The notes: generated by a model not told the origin, from the sequence alone. Shown: positions 1-13,960, numbered from the stretch's first letter. The stretch: 64,000 nt of DNA from Moringa oleifera (GCA_021397835.1 JAJFZO010000034.1:9439501-9503500), one strand, 5' to 3'. A program made the numbers and translations.

Positions 1-1199
1 GATGGCAAGAGGTAGCTGAAGGAAGTTTGTCTAGATTAGGATATTGACTGTGTTATTAGATGGACCACACCATCATTCCTTTTTCTTCTTCAGTATCCTC
101 TACTTTTGAAACTCTTGTAAAGATAGATGATGACTCCACCATAACTATTACCTAAGATATTATTAGCCTAGATTATGATTTTCTTTTTCTTTTTGTTTGT
201 GCCTTATAGCTTGTAACTTCTCTTGGAATTAATGAACTATATTTTTGTTTTTCAGACTTATTTTTCAACTTTTTATTTCATGGAGAACATTTTTGTTGTC
301 TTTCTTCTACTTTGACTTTTCCTTTGCATGTTTATCCTTGATACTTAGTCAAATAATTCTTTTGGAATGACACACATTTGAACCTTTGCGGTTTAGCTTT
401 TGTAGACGAAATCATTGTGAATTAAGTCATTATGGCCTACAGCCTGTGGCTTAGGTACCTTACGAAATAAGGCCTAGGTAACTTTTGGCCTGCTTTTATT
501 TAAGAAAAATTTCCTTAAGTCCTAGCCTGATGGCCTAGGTACCTTGTGAAGGTCCTTATAGAATATAGCCTAGGCCTTTTACGACCAAGGTAACTTACAG
601 CCTAGGGCTTCTGGCTTACTGTATGCATACTGGGATATTTCAAGGGTTTTCTGCTGCATCTGAAAAATTTTAAAATTTAAAGCAATAAAATTAAACATAG
701 CTAATAGTGAAAGTGTCATAGTTTCATTAATTCTCCTTTAACATTCGAATCCTTTCATTAGTAATACATTTTTATATTCTCTACACTCTAAGTCCTAGGT
801 ATTTTCTTACCATCTTGGTAGCTAAATTGTAGATGCTTGCTCTAACAATCTTTGTTGCCTTGTTAGGACCTTTCTAGCTCAAGGTAAGCTTCCTTAAAGC
901 TTTTTACGGTTTAGATAGTCACCTCTTTAGAACTTTCACTCCTTAACCCTTTGATTATGATAACGAGCTACTTTTTTTTTTTTTTGATATGCCACATCTT
1001 TAACTTTAGTTGGCACTATATCCTCGTCTAACAAGTCCAAATTAACATGTAGGTCATTGTTATATTTCTCTTCATCATAGGCCTTCACTTGGTACAAAGT
1101 CATCCTATCTTAACTGATACTACTACCTCTATTTCAAAAGTGAAAGAGAAAGGTGTTTCTTTTGTACTGTTTTACTTATCATTTTGTATGTCCATTCGA

Positions 1200-1660
1200 T
1201 GTTATATAATTCTTTTGCTTAGGCACCTTATGCATTGTCCAATCTTATCTTGTGTGTTTGAAGGATTGATCCTATTGGTAACTTTCACTTGACCATTGGC
1301 TTCTGGGTGTCCAACATGGATGAATCGTAGACTATTTTATAGCTCATGGCAGTTAGTTTTGAACTTAGTACATTGAAACTGGTTTCCATTGTCTACAAAA
1401 ATGACCTTTGGTATGCCAAATCTCCAAATGATTAATTTTTTAAGTGAAGTCCCACATCTTATGCACTGTAATAGTTGGGATCACTTTCGCCTCCACTTAG
1501 TTAATCAAGTCATAAATCATCACTACCATGAACTTCTATTTGCCTTGTGACCATTTAGAATAGTCCTAGCATGCTAATTCCCTATTAAGCAAAAATGGCC
1601 TTAGGATTTTCATGGGATTAGCTAGCTTGATTAGGATGTTGACAAGTGGTGTTGTCTTTA
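1200..1660 (-). pseudogene. Gypsy integrase core fragment
   Basis: The minus strand shows FGIPKVIFVDNG (about 1390-1425), the segment around the second catalytic aspartate of retroviral-type integrases. It is followed by VGHPEANGQVKVTNR (about 1265-1310), matching the conserved HPQANGQVE motif. The surrounding frame contains stops, so this is a relic of the gypsy element covering 1-5000. Confidence 0.75.
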
Positions 1661-2279
1661 ATACTTTTTGCATCTCTTAACATATTTTCTAGCATTTTTC
1701 TTCAATTTAGGCTAGTAATATCTCTACCTTAATGTCTTGTAGCCAAAGATCATACTCTAATGTGGGTACGTCAAATTCTTTCATGCTTTTTTGCCAAGGT
1801 ATATTCTTACTCTTACAAGGCTAAGCAGTCAAGGAGAAAAAGTGTGAAGATTGCTTATATAGGTGGCTATCAAAAATGACAAACTTGACTGCTCTAGCTT
1901 ATAACTTTTTTGCCTTCATTTTGTCTTGGAGAAGCTCATCATCTTATAAGAAGTGACAAAACTATGTAGTCTAGTTATTTAAAGTGGATACCAATGTCAT
2001 TTGCTTTTTCTCCACGCTTAATGACTTGAGCACCTCCATCATAGCAGCTTTAACGTGACCTATGTTCAATGCTACCAACTTGGATAGGGCTTAAACCTAT
2101 AAATTATTTTTCCTTTGAATTGCAAAATTCATCGCCTCTAAATCCTTCCAAGAAGCTCTTTAGCCTTCTTCAAGTACCTCATCATCCTTCTTTCTTAAGT
2201 TTTGTATTCTCCCAATACTTGTTTAACCACCAACTATAAGTAACTTTTAATTCTAACTTCATTGCTTTGTATCTCTCTA

Positions 2280-2720
2280 AGGAGTCATAGTCTAATAAGA
2301 AGGGCTTTATATTCCACCTCGTTGTTGGTTGTTAGAAAATCCAACTTCACCCTATAGTAGTACCCCGTTCCTTCAAAGCATTTCAATGTACTGTTGGCTC
2401 CGCTTCTTGATTTACCTGTCACAGCATCGACCCATTACTCTCATTGAAATTCTTGATCTTCCTTTTCGTCGTTTGTTTTCTCCTAGCTAAAAAGGCTAGG
2501 TTCTCCACTAAAGCTCATTGATTTAAGTTACTCAAGGTCACTTGAGTGCATTTCACAATGAAGTCTACAAAGACCTCAGATTTAATGGTCGTTTTGGGCT
2601 TGTATTGCATATCAAATTCATGCAATTTTATCGATCACCTTACCATTCTCATTGATATCTCAGTCTGTTCAAGATTTATTAAAACGACTGATCCATGTTG
2701 ATGATGATGGGGTGCGCTTG
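2280..2720 (-). pseudogene. Gypsy RNase H and second (plant-type) RNase H fragments
   Basis: On the minus strand a QAHPI motif near 2700 and a following segment resembling the RNase H to linker region of gypsy polyproteins are visible, then NNEVEYKALL near 2300-2330. The latter matches the TNNxAEYEAL motif of the additional RNase H found in Tat-lineage elements. Several stops interrupt the reading frame. Confidence 0.65.
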
Positions 2721-3299
2721 AAAATGTGAGCATAGCTTCCTAGTTACATTCACAAGAGCAAAAATTACTTTTTTAAGCTTAAGATACCTTATCTTAAGAC
2801 TTAGAGCACCTTACTCTTATAGTAAGTTGGCTTTTGGACTTTGCTTTCCATCCTTAGTAAAATCATGCTTACTGCTTCCTTGATGATGGCCAGATACATA
2901 TGAAGTTCCTTATGTGGCTCTAGCTTGAATAACAGTGGTGGACTCTAGAGGCAGTTTTTGAGGTGCTCCATAGCTTTTTAACACTCAACATCCATTGGCA
3001 GTTCTTTGTCTACCTTAGTACCTTAAGAAAATGAAAAACAATGCTTCATTGACTTAAAAGACAAATCTATTCAATGTGGCCAGCTTCTTTATAAGTCATT
3101 AGACCTCCCTAACGTTCTGAAGAACCTCTATGTCAATAATGGCCTTGATTTTTTTAGAGTTGGCTTTGACTTGAGTCACCATGAATCTTAAGCACTTTTC
3201 TCTTGACACCTCGAAGGTGCATTTGCTTGGGTCGAGCTTCATATGGTACTTCCTTACACTTTGAAAGTCTTCTCTAAGTCTTTGGTGTGCTATAATTTT

Positions 3300-3670
3300 T
3301 TTTTGCTTTTAATGATGAGGTTGTCCATGTAAGCCTCTATGTTTCTTCCCAATTTTTGATTAAATATGTGATTAATAAGATATTAGTACGTGAAACTTGT
3401 ATTTTTTAAGCCAAAAGGCATTGACCTATAATAATAGGTACCCACATCAATAGTAAAAGAAGTATTCTTTTTATCTTCATAGTCCATCGTTATCTATCTC
3501 TACTTGAAGTAAGGATCCATGAAACTTAGCATCTCATGTCCCAAAGTGTTGTCCACATGTTAGTCAATCTTGAGTAAGGGATAATTATCCTTGTGGCACG
3601 CCTTGTTAAGGTTGGTAAAGTCAACACACATCCACTACTTGCCATTGGCCTTCTTCACCATCACATGTTT
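3300..3670 (-). pseudogene. Gypsy reverse transcriptase fragment
   Basis: The minus strand encodes VKKANGK, then WMCVDFTNLNKACHKDNYPL, typical of finger and palm motifs of gypsy reverse transcriptases, and MPFG near 3411-3425. The catalytic YVDD box appears as YMDN (3320-3331), so the second aspartate is lost. In-frame stops are present as well, confirming that it is dead. Confidence 0.8.
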
Positions 3671-4779
3671 GTCAACCACTTATAATACCAAACCTCTCCA
3701 ATAAATGGTTACCTTTGGCCTGATCCGTAGCATATACATCGTAGTTTAAGCTAACACATTGATATTAGTTTTTAAAAATTTCATCAGGTGGTCTCACTCT
3801 TACTTTTTAAGCTCCATGTTAACTATGGTCACTTGGTTCGGCTCTTCTCCAATTTGTACTTCCTTAAGTTTTTTTAGTGTTTTTACTTTTACTAGTTGCC
3901 TCTTGTCTCTTTGGTTTAGGTTAATCTGACAAGTTAGCTAATGCATTCCTTTTAGCAACATTAGATAACACTAAGCCATTTTTTGATCTCCTTTCACTGT
4001 CACCACACCATCCAAGATAGGGAATTTCATCACCATGTTGACATCTAGCTCCTTAACAATCAAGTTAATGTTTTACATGTCCTCATCATCATTGACCACT
4101 TAAATATTTTGCTAAAGTTGAGCAATTGGCTCATCTTTCAACTGATAACATTCCTTGATGTTCATGTCTAGGGTCTCAATAAAAGTGATAGTACTTATTG
4201 CACTTTCATTTCTTTGAATTTAAGAACATGCGCTTTGACCACTTTACTTGAGGTCATTTTCTATCTACATCAATACATGTCTCCTTAAAGCTGTGAGGGG
4301 CGTGTATCTTTTCTCATCATCATCAAGGTGGTGACTAACTTTTGGACTCCTTCCACATCATTCTCGATCACCATTCCTTTTTTTCTTTCTTTGTCCTTCT
4401 CTGTCCTGTTGAGACAAAGTCAGTGGGACCTTCGACTTCTCTTCCTCTTTGGCTTTCATTAGTTTTAATAATTGACATTAGGCTTCTAGCTTCTTTTTGT
4501 TATCCTTTTCTTGGTTAATGTACTTTTTTACCTTAACCAACAACTACTCAAGGCTCTTTGGTGTTTTTCTACTTAGGTCACCATGGCAAGGGCCTGCTAG
4601 TACTTCTTCCTTCACAACCAATACTCTTATTAACTTATTCATGCTCTTTCACCTTCAAGGTGGAGACAATGAATCTTTTCATCTATTCATGGAAAGACTT
4701 TTCTAGTTGTTGTTTAACATGAACTAGACTAGTCATGTCTTACTTTCTAATCACTTTGCTTACGAAGTGTTGCAAGATT

Positions 4780-4990
4780 ATCTGTCCAAGAGATTAAAAG
4801 AGTTGACGGTACGAATAGAGAAAGAATTATACCATTGCCCCACATGTTTCACCAAGATAATGAGGAAGACTCTACATTTCATCCCATTGACAATCCCTAC
4901 AAGTTCGCCATTATCATAAACCTCTCAAATTTGTCCTCGGGATCCCTCATGCTATCCAAGTCGGCAATTTGAAGGAGCTTGAATTTTGAT
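4780..4990 (-). pseudogene. Gypsy gag-like fragment
   Basis: On the minus strand, DPEDKFERFMIMANL and the downstream region resemble the capsid segment of plant gypsy gag proteins, normally a DP...H...F...M pattern followed by an aromatic-rich block. Stops interrupt it. Its place upstream of the RT relic agrees with gag of the same element. Confidence 0.45.
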
Positions 4991-4999
4991 GCATTACAA

Positions 5000-5740
5000 A
5001 AGAAAAAGGCTTTTAGTTAACATTAAATAGTTCATAATTCTTAGAAGAACTATGAAGAAAATCCTCTTTAAAAAGACTTTTTCACATTATTTTTAAAAAC
5101 ATGTAGAAATAATAATAAAATGAAATAAAGATCATTTTAATCTCTGAGTTTTACTATTTCTATCTAATTAAACATTTACTTTCAAAACGTATCCAAATAA
5201 ACTTTAACGTTTCAATTTTATCCAAATTAAACTTATCAAAAAATTCAAAAAGCAAAAATGATCAAATTGAAGATATTTTTTAAAATTTTAATTTAAAATT
5301 TTTCACTGATGCAAAAAAATATTTAAGTTATCTTTGTTAAAAAATTCCAAATTATTTCAATACAAAAAATTATTTTTTAAGGAAAATATACTATCAAAAA
5401 TTTAAAAATTCATTAAAAAAAGTAGTTTATTATTTGAAATTTTTCAAATTTGAGGGATAAAATCAAAATTAAGTGTACAACCTATTTGAGTAATTTTTAG
5501 CCATTTTGACAATGAAAATATTAATATTTTTTACAATCAATTTTGAATTAATATCTAATTTGGACAAAGTTAATAGATCAGAGTTTATTCAAATACAATT
5601 TGAAAGTTAAATTTTGATTGAGGAAGAAGAGTAAAACCTAAAGTTTTAAATAATTTTTATCTTTATAATAAATATTTTCTTACAATTATTTTAAAAATTA
5701 TCAAGAAAAAAATAAAAATAAATAAACTTGACATGTCATA
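5000..5740. other. AT-rich sequence without recognised genes
   Basis: The sequence is AT-rich with poly-A and poly-T runs and no open frame of note. A T-rich block near 5840-5870 follows. I see no gene, RNA or clear repeat in it. Confidence 0.5.
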
Positions 5741-6284
5741 GCACGTTAATCCATCTTTTCTTCATGGATCTTTTAGAATTGTGGGGGAAAAAAAAAAAGA
5801 GAGCGTAAGCCTTATTAAAACCTGGATCTATTCTTTTATTTTCTTCCCTTTCTTTTTTTTTTTCATCGATATCTCGCTTCATCTTTGTATTTCTCTTTAA
5901 AATTTATCAATTTTATTCCTCATTATATGATATAAAGATGAGAAACACACTCGTAATCTCTAATTTGCTTTGGGTAAGGTATTTTTGTAAAAATTATCTA
6001 CATGTGCACATTTCTCTCTTTCTAGAATAATATAATTTTTCTTGGTAGTTTTTATTTTTTGTAGGATATATTTATTTGGGTAAGTTAATTTGTGTGTGTT
6101 CTAGTTAGTTATTTGATTTTTAATTTTTTTAAATAAATTTAGTTAAAAATCTGAATGGTATATATTATTGGATTTTTTTTCAATATTTTAGGTGAAGATA
6201 GGATTAGTAATTTCCAATTTAAAGAATTAGCATTGAGGTATATAAGACACTTAACTAAATATATTTATTCAATTTTTTTTATTA

Positions 6285-6740
6285 TTAATAAAAATTAACA
6301 TTATACTTATATAATTTTAAATTAAAATTATATACTGATATTAAAATTAATTTACAAATTAATATATGATTAAAATTATAATATTTATACCTTAAGAGCT
6401 AAATTTAGATAAATATAATGTTGTATGTAGGTAAATGTATTGCAAATTTATGTTGTAGTTGTATAATTTTAAATTTAAAATAGTTGTTGATATTAAAATT
6501 TTAGTCAATTAAATTAGTAAAAAATTAGTATTATGATGTTGACCCCTTAAAAATTAAATGTAATAAATATAATATTATATCTAAATAATATATTGCAAAT
6601 TGATGTTATGATTGGGTAATTTTAAATTTAAAATAGGTGTTGTTAGTTAATAGATTAGTGAAAAATTGGTATTGTTATGTTGACACCTTATGAATTAAAT
6701 TTAAATAAATATAATATTGTATTCACACAAATGTTGTATT
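6285..6740. repeat. Tandem repeat, about 153-bp period, three copies
   Basis: The word TAATTTTAAATT recurs at about 6312, 6464 and 6617, giving spacings of 152-154 bp. The copies also share a segment ending in CTTA...AATTAAAT...AATAAATATAAT. The period is nearly the same as that of the array at 12890-13960 in the related element. Confidence 0.6.
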
Positions 6741-7809
6741 TAATATTAAGAGGAAGATTTTAATATTATATTTAAATGATATTTTCAAACTTAAACACTA
6801 TTTAAGACTTATAAATAAATATTTTATTATAGTCCACATGTAACACATGAATAGAAATAAATTATTCATTTATAATTTTTGAATTGTTCAATTTGATTAG
6901 TTTAGAAATATAATATTTATGTATAGCATATAGTGCATAAATCATGATTTATTTTATTTCATAACAAATTTCGGGCAATATATCAATTTGTCTTTCGGGT
7001 ATATATTGGTTGATATTATTGTTGTCAATGTTTGTATACTTAAAATAATATGTGGTATTAGATTTACTCTTTGCATAACATATGACAATGAATTATATCA
7101 TGTAGCATCCACATCAACCTTTTAACCATGAGTGTTAATACTATGTCATGAAATTTATGAAAGATATCATTAACTGATGTAAAATGATATCTCATATATG
7201 AAATTAGTAACTTTTTAAGCAATTATTTAATCTAAATGAATACAATAGTAATGTAAATTTCAATTGTATTAACTTTCTTTAAATTTCATATAAATAGTTG
7301 ATGGATATTAATACTTATACTCAATTTAAGCTTGATGACATTAGGCAAGAGTTTGAGCAGCATATATAGAACACCATATTAAAGTTCACATAAAAGTGTA
7401 ACACTACTGCTTCAAATTTTGTAGACATGACAGAGTTGTTAAGAGTTGTAATCATTGGTATTTAACTTATATTGTAAAACTAGTTTTTATCTATAAATTA
7501 ATTTTCTTATATAGTATTATAAAAATGGTTTGTTGATAGAATTAATGTATTGATGCATTGAGGAATTAATGTATTCATATGTTGGTTTGATGATAGAATT
7601 AATATATCAGGGTATTATAAAAATTAATGTGTTAGTGTATTGGTGTATGTTGGTGTGTGTATAAAATTGGTAAAATTGATGTGTTGGTTATTAGTATACA
7701 TGTTGACATGTGTATGCAATAGACAAAATTGGTGTGTTGGTTTGTTGGTTTAATATATGTTGGTATGTTAATGAAATAGATAGATTTGATATGTTCATTT
7801 CTTAGTACA

Positions 7810-7835
7810 ATATATATATATATATATATATATAT
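7810..7835. repeat. (TA)n microsatellite
   Basis: A run of alternating T and A of about 26 bases lies within AT-rich element sequence. It is a simple repeat with no visible function. Confidence 0.85.
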
Positions 7836-8588
7836 GTTTGCATGAAGAAAAATGTTGGTGTGGAATTGATGTTTTAGTATATTGAAAAAAGAATATGTAG
7901 TATGAGAAAGAATTAATGTATTTCATATTTGTATGAAAGAATTAATAATAATTTTAATTAGGTTTTGAATCTAATTGGATGCTAGTCTAGAGATATATTA
8001 TAATATTATTATATAAAATTTTAATTTTAATTATGAAGTTATTATTTTCTAAATAATAATGAAAATTAAAAAATAATTAAATACAATTTAAAGATTTGAT
8101 TTTAAATAATAAAATATTAATTTAAAATAATTAAATATTATTTAAAATAATAATAAAAATGTCTTTTTTCATAAATTTTAAATAATCATGAAAAAAATTT
8201 GATATTTAAATAATAAAATATTAATTTAAAAACAATTAAGTACTATTTAAATTTTATTTCAATAATAATACACATGTTTTTCTTCATAATTTTTAAACAA
8301 AGAAAGATTTGAATTTAAAATAATAAAATATTAATAAAAATTATTGCATATCATTTAAATCTTTCTTCACGATTGTTAAACAACCGTGAAAAAAGATACC
8401 ATTTTTTATACAATTCTTCAATTGTCAAGAAATATTTTAATGACGTGAAGAAATGGTAACTTTTTTTATAGTTCAAAAACCTTGAAGAAAATGCACCTTT
8501 TTTTATTCACGTCTTCATTTTTCACGTCTATATAATTGTAAAGAAAAACTACTTTCAATCATAAAAAATACCTTTTTTTCTTGTAATG

Positions 8589-11416
8589 GTGGTAAGGTTT
8601 TACGATGATTTCAGCTACTAATGAGTACCCTACTATTAATTAATACTTTATATTATGTGGATCATCTTTATTCATTTGGGCATATATGAGGAATTACATT
8701 TATTTGTTTTTTCATTTCGCCTATTTCTTCCTTTTTAGGATGGTCAGAAGTGCATGAGCACTTGTTCGACACCTTTTTCTCTTTAATCTGCTTGACTGTT
8801 GCTTCCTTTTCCTTATCTTCATTTTTCAATTCATAGTGATTCTACGCCACCTTATCTACAGCCTCAGGTAGCACTACAATTAATGGCTAATGGATTGAAG
8901 GTTAAGAGTGATGCTGACCTTTTGTGAGATTTATTGGTGGACGATGATCTTCAAGATATTTGCAATTTGATCCATATGTTGACTCAATGCTACCAATATA
9001 TCAATTAAGAGATATGGTTGAGGAAGATGAAGGGTGGGAGGTCCCCAAGGGTGGAAAGAATAAAATAACAACTGTGTGAGTATATGACATGATCATTGGT
9101 GAAGGCAGGATCACGTGGGAGGTTATGCTCACTATGGTCATTAACGAAGGCATGAGTGCTTGAAAGGTTGCACTGACCTAAGAGGTTGCTCCCATCATTA
9201 TCATAAGTGGGGTTAAGCGTAAAGCCGTAATGGTTATCAGTAGTGTTGGAAAAGAAATCACTAAACGTTGCACCATGACAGGGGGTAAGACAAGCTGGTT
9301 GCCATGAGTAGTCGAAGGTGGGTTTGAGGGCAAATGGATTTCTTGGTTGTCTACTATCTTACCATTTGACCGGGTTTTAAGAGGCACAGTTATGACTTTT
9401 CCTCGTAGATTCCTGTAGATGACGTTAATGATGATACTAAAAAATATTAGGTAATTGTTATTTCATACATGAAAAAGCATCTTTAAGTGATGATGGATGA
9501 TGGGTGAATTGATGAGAATCTACAAAACAAATGAATGATCAAGGAGTCGTAATGATGTAACTAGTATATCCTCTAACACTCAAGTCAATGACTAATTCGA
9601 TAGAGTTTAATTATGGATTTAAATAGCTTTTATGGGCATACTTGAGGTCTTTTTTTATATAATTGGATATGTTGGTTATTTCGGAGAGGTATGACTTGTC
9701 TTGGCTTTGGTAGGTAAGATGCCTACACATCCTTGAAATGATCTTTTATCCTCTCTGATATTGTCTTATGTATCATTCCTTAATATATCATAAACTTCCT
9801 TTAATTATGTGATTATTAGGCTGACATTTCGACATCACCTTTGTCGATATAAGGATCACTTGTGGCTTGTCCTGCTTAACTTTATTATGTGGCATTCTTT
9901 TTTGGAAAAGTGTACCTTTTGATGAGTTCGACTATTCAATCCATTCATTATGGGCCTCTTTATGGGGCTCAGCCTAAATACAAAATATTAGACTCTTACT
10001 CCTAAATTGGTTGTGATAAAGTGTAAATTTAATATAATTAACGATAAAAATTGGATAGTTAAAGGCTTTTTCCTATTGTAAAATCAATGCTTGTTGTTAG
10101 AGATCTTGAACTTGCTCAACTTTATTTATAAACCAATTATGAATCCTTGTAATAACACGAAGTTATTTTATTATACCAACATAAATTTATAAATTTATTA
10201 ATAATATTATTAAGAAATTATTCAAAATTATAATTTAAAATATAAATTAAAATTAACTAAATTATTAAATTAAATTATGTAATTTATAACATAAAATATT
10301 ATAAATACAATTAAAGATCATATTCATATATTTGGTAAAATATTAAACAGCTATTAATCATAATAATACAGATAATGTAAATGAAATTGATAAGTTTATA
10401 TTGATATAAAATCAAGGATAAATATCTCATAAAACCCTTATATTAACCGCGGGTGATAAATCGAAGTTATGTTTAAAAAGTAACACCACAAATCTTAAAG
10501 TAACATTAATAGTCAATATAAACCCTGACGCTTAACCCCATTCAAACTGAACATTAATGTCAAGAGTAAAATAGTATCTTCATTATATTCAACTCAGCCA
10601 GTCACCATTACTCTCTTTTTTCTTGTAAGTTTTCTATCTTTTCTTTTATGACGATTTCTCATTAATGCTTTCACTTTCTCTTTTTTTTTTCTTTTATGTA
10701 ATCAAGACTTCTAAATGATTAAAAAAATGAGTTATGGTATTATCAATTCTTCTTCTAAAATAAGTTAACATATAATAGACTTAAAAAGAAGGTAAATGAA
10801 GAAAAAGCAAAAGTTATAAATAAAATTTGCATCACTTGATGATCTAAATCTTGAATCTTATTATTTAGTGGAAGTGATTCCATGCATGAATGAGACATCA
10901 ACTTCTGAATCTTTTTCCATCATCGAAGGAAACTATCTTGTACTTCAAGTTTTAGGTTATCAAGCCATTCAATAGATACATCAAGTGAAACTTCTCATGT
11001 TTGTGCGCAGTGATTTCTCATAGGTGTTAAAGGAGTTCAGGAAGACCAAGTATTCATCCAAATCATCAAGTTTGACAATAAATGCAAAATGTTCTACAAT
11101 TATCACCATTGCCATCGCCACTAAAATTAACTTAAGCATTATATCATGGCAAAATTACTGTCCCAACTAACATTTACTTTCTCTTTCTCTTCCAAAACTG
11201 ATTTATTTTTTAAGAGTAAATTAAGCAATCTTAAAAAATTTACCCTGTTTGAAGATTCAATTTGATTAAATTACATAAAACCTATTTTTACTTAATGATT
11301 CAATTTTATAAATTACTTTGTATTTGGTTGCTAGGAAATTCTTAAAAAATTAGGGCAATTCAAGTTTTTGGTTTACTTTCATGTTTACTCTTCATCAATA
11401 TATATATAAGTATATT
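8589..11416. other. Gene-free stretch with possible LTR-type relic (9400-10150)
   Basis: No convincing coding sequence is present. A more GC-balanced block at 8730-9430 could be an old element fragment, but I cannot name a domain in it. The text around 9560-9600 (CTCTAACACTCAAGTCAATGA) and 9780-9980 resembles the style of plant LTR sequences. This is only an impression, since no TG...CA pair or second copy was found. From 10140 on it is AT-rich with nothing recognised. Confidence 0.3.
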
Positions 11417-11827
11417 CACTATAAGAAAATATATTTTTAATGACATTAAATAGACAATGATTTTATAAAAATTGTCATTAAAAATATGAAAAAAAAATTG
11501 AGGATGATAGTTTTGAATAAATGATTATTTTTTTGGACATATAGAAAGTTTTTCTTGATGGTTCTTTAGGAAACGTTAAGAAAATGGTTTAATTCTTAAA
11601 ACCTTTCTTGACGGTTCTCTTATAACTCAAGAAAGGCATTAATTTTTCTTGATGGTTCTTGCTAGACCATCAAGAAAAGGGTCATACCACATTGGTTCTT
11701 TAAGAACCAATAGAAAGAGATTAGTTTTAAACGAAAAACGCAAACTTGGATTACCAAAAAATTTAGATTTGTGTTTTTATTCTCTTCTTCTTTGGTCACC
11801 CAATGTCAATTATGCCTAGGTGCATTC

Positions 11828-12200
11828 ACACCATTTTTAAGAATCTCTACATGTTGATCGATTCTTACTAGATAAACCACACGAAGAGTTACAACTTTGG
11901 GCAATATATTGCAAAATTTGCAGAAGTGGTGATTTTAGGTAAGGTATGTACATCATTTGATTTTAAAAACAATGAATCCTTTTTAGTTCAGCCTAAAAGG
12001 CTTGAATGATCACTTTTTTGCTTTTGTTGATAGGTTATTGATGCTTTGGGTGTGGGAAGAGTAGTGGCTTTTGAGAATCTAAAACTCTAAGAGGGTGACT
12101 TGGTGGTGGGGCTTCTCAGTTGAGGAGAGTACAATGTAGTAAAAGCTAGTGGGATTTTAGGGAAGCTGGATCCAGTGGGATTTGTCTTACGATATCAAAG
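11828..12200 (+). pseudogene. Captured fragment of an NADP-dependent alkenal double-bond reductase-like gene
   Basis: Two decayed exons are recognisable. The first encodes about FKNLYMLIDSY, a stop, then INHTKSY (11850-11950) and ends at GGTAAG|GTATGT. The second begins after TTGATAG near 12031 and encodes VIDALGVGRVVAF...EGDLVVGLL..GEYNVVKASGIL and KLDPVGF. This matches the N-terminal GroES-like domain of plant 2-alkenal/double-bond reductases (MDR superfamily), whose pattern is roughly KNLYxSxDPY...GxGVGKVVxS...GDLVxG...EYSxV. Stops replace conserved residues in both exons, and the NADP-binding half is missing. The preserved exon/intron border means it was taken as genomic DNA, not through mRNA. 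Confidence 0.7.
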
Positions 12201-12889
12201 TTTTGGATACTTTACTTGCTAAATTATGATTAATGCATGTGTATTAACATCACCTTATCAACATCTATATTCATTCATCACTTTTTGTTCATTTCTTATA
12301 GCCATATGTCACCTAATAGCAGCAAACAGAGAATTTGTTTTAAGAATATGTTTTTGGTTGTCCATTAAACAATTTTAAAACTATGTATACAATATTACTA
12401 GAAAATCCACTTCCTTGCACCCACTAATTACTTTTATCTTACAATATTGCAAGAAGAATATATGTATATATTAAACAAAACAATGCATTCTTTTTAGCCT
12501 AATTTCAAGATTTATTGAATTGGCAGTTTACATTGGATTCTTCGAAGTATGCAAACCCAAGAAAAGGGAGAAAGGTTTATGTCCAACCCACCACTCGTGT
12601 CCATCGTATAAACACAACACCAATGAGGCAGATCTAAAGCTTATAACTTCATTTTCTTTGATTGGTGTTTGTATTCTTGAGCTTTGGGAGATGTTTGATT
12701 TACAAAAAAATAGTAGATATTGATTCAACATTTTAATGCAATTTTTTGAAGTACAAATGATTAAAAAAATGGTAGAAAAATAATTGATATATTTTTATTT
12801 CTATTTGATTGAAATAAATAAAAAAGATGTGGAATATGAGAGATAAATAATTTAGATATTATGATTGCTATCTTAGATTTTTAAGTATT

Positions 12890-13960
12890 AGTGAAGAAAA
12901 ACTAGAATTGTAATAATTTTTTAACATTCAATTAATAAAATTAAATATATGTTATTTGATTTACAATATTTAATTAATAAAATTGATATTATGATTTTTT
13001 TAATACTATTTATTTACAATTATTATATCTTAAAATTTTAAGTCTTAACGAATGAAATAAAAATTTTATAATATTTTAGTACTCAATTAATAAAAGTAGA
13101 TATATGTTATTTGTTTTAGAATACTTAATTAACAAAATTGATATTATGATTATTTTTAATATTATTTATTTATAATTATTATATCTTAAATTTTTAATTT
13201 TTAGTGAATGAAATTAGAATTTTATAATATTTTAGTACCCAATTAATAAAATTAGATATAAGTTGTTTGTTTTAGTATACTCAGTTAATCAAATTAGAAT
13301 TTCATTATTTTATATTATTTATTTATAACTATTATAACATAAATTTTTAAGTCTTCATGAAAGAAATTGAAATTTTATAATATTTTAGTATCCAATTAAT
13401 AAAATTTGCTACAGATTGTTTGTTTTATTATATTCAGTTAATAAAATTAGAATTTTTTTATTTTTATATAATATATTTATAATTGTTATATCTTAAATTT
13501 TTAAATATTAGTGAACGAAAATTAAAATTTTATGACATTTTAATACCAATTAACAAAATTAGATATAAGTTGTTTGTTTTATCATATTTAATCAATAAAA
13601 TTAAATTTTTTATTTTTATAATTATTATATCTTACATTTTTAGGTCTTGATCATTAAATTTATAATTTTATAAAAAAATTTAGTACCCAATTAATAAAAT
13701 TAGTTTTGTTTTGTTTGTTTTACAATATTCAATTAATAGAATTAGAAGTTTATTATTTTATATTGTTTATTTATAATTTTTACATCTTACATTTTTAAGT
13801 TTTAACAAACATATTATAATTTTCATAAATTTTAATTATTTAATTAATAAAATTAAGTATATATTATTTGTTTATATTATTTACTTTTTAATAATCAATA
13901 AATAAAATTAAAATTTTAATAATTTTTGTATTGTTTTTTTTAGATATTTAAATCTTCATA
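12890..13960. repeat. Tandem repeat, about 155-bp period, about seven copies
   Basis: The core word CAATTAATAAAATT or a close variant recurs at about 12929, 13084, 13240, 13393, 13547, 13688 and 13842. Most spacings are 153-156 bp and one is 141. Each unit also carries ATTTTATAATATTTTAGTA before the core and TTGTTTGTTTTA after it. The array lies inside the CACTA-like element. Confidence 0.75.

Larger units (their letters stand above)
1..5000 (-). mobile_element. Decayed Ty3/gypsy retrotransposon (gag-pol relic), minus strand
   Basis: Reading the minus strand from about 4990 down gives the domain order of a plant Ty3/gypsy polyprotein: a gag-like segment, reverse transcriptase, RNase H with its tether, a second RNase H motif and integrase. 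All are broken by many stops and frameshifts. The order gag-RT-RH-second RH-IN, with the NNEVEYKALL motif, points to the Tat/Ogre-like group of plant elements. No long terminal repeats were recognised: sequence below about 1200, rich in repeated GCCTAGGT-like words (430-610), could be decayed 3' LTR or unrelated. The element is too damaged to encode protein, and its outer limits are approximate. Confidence 0.75.
5750..8588. mobile_element. CACTA-like element, right part with terminal motif; left end not found
   Basis: The right edge, read on the minus strand from 8588, is CATTACAAGAAAAAAAGG, close to the CACTACAAGAAAA ends common in plant CACTA transposons. The adjoining 8340-8580 carries short repeats in both orientations built on GTGAAGAAA and TTCTTCACG words, like CACTA subterminal repeats. 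Internal sequence near 6880-6970 (ATAAATCATGATTTATTTTATTT) resembles 14150-14240 in the second element, so the two are related. No transposase reading frame is visible. The left boundary is a guess. Confidence 0.45.
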
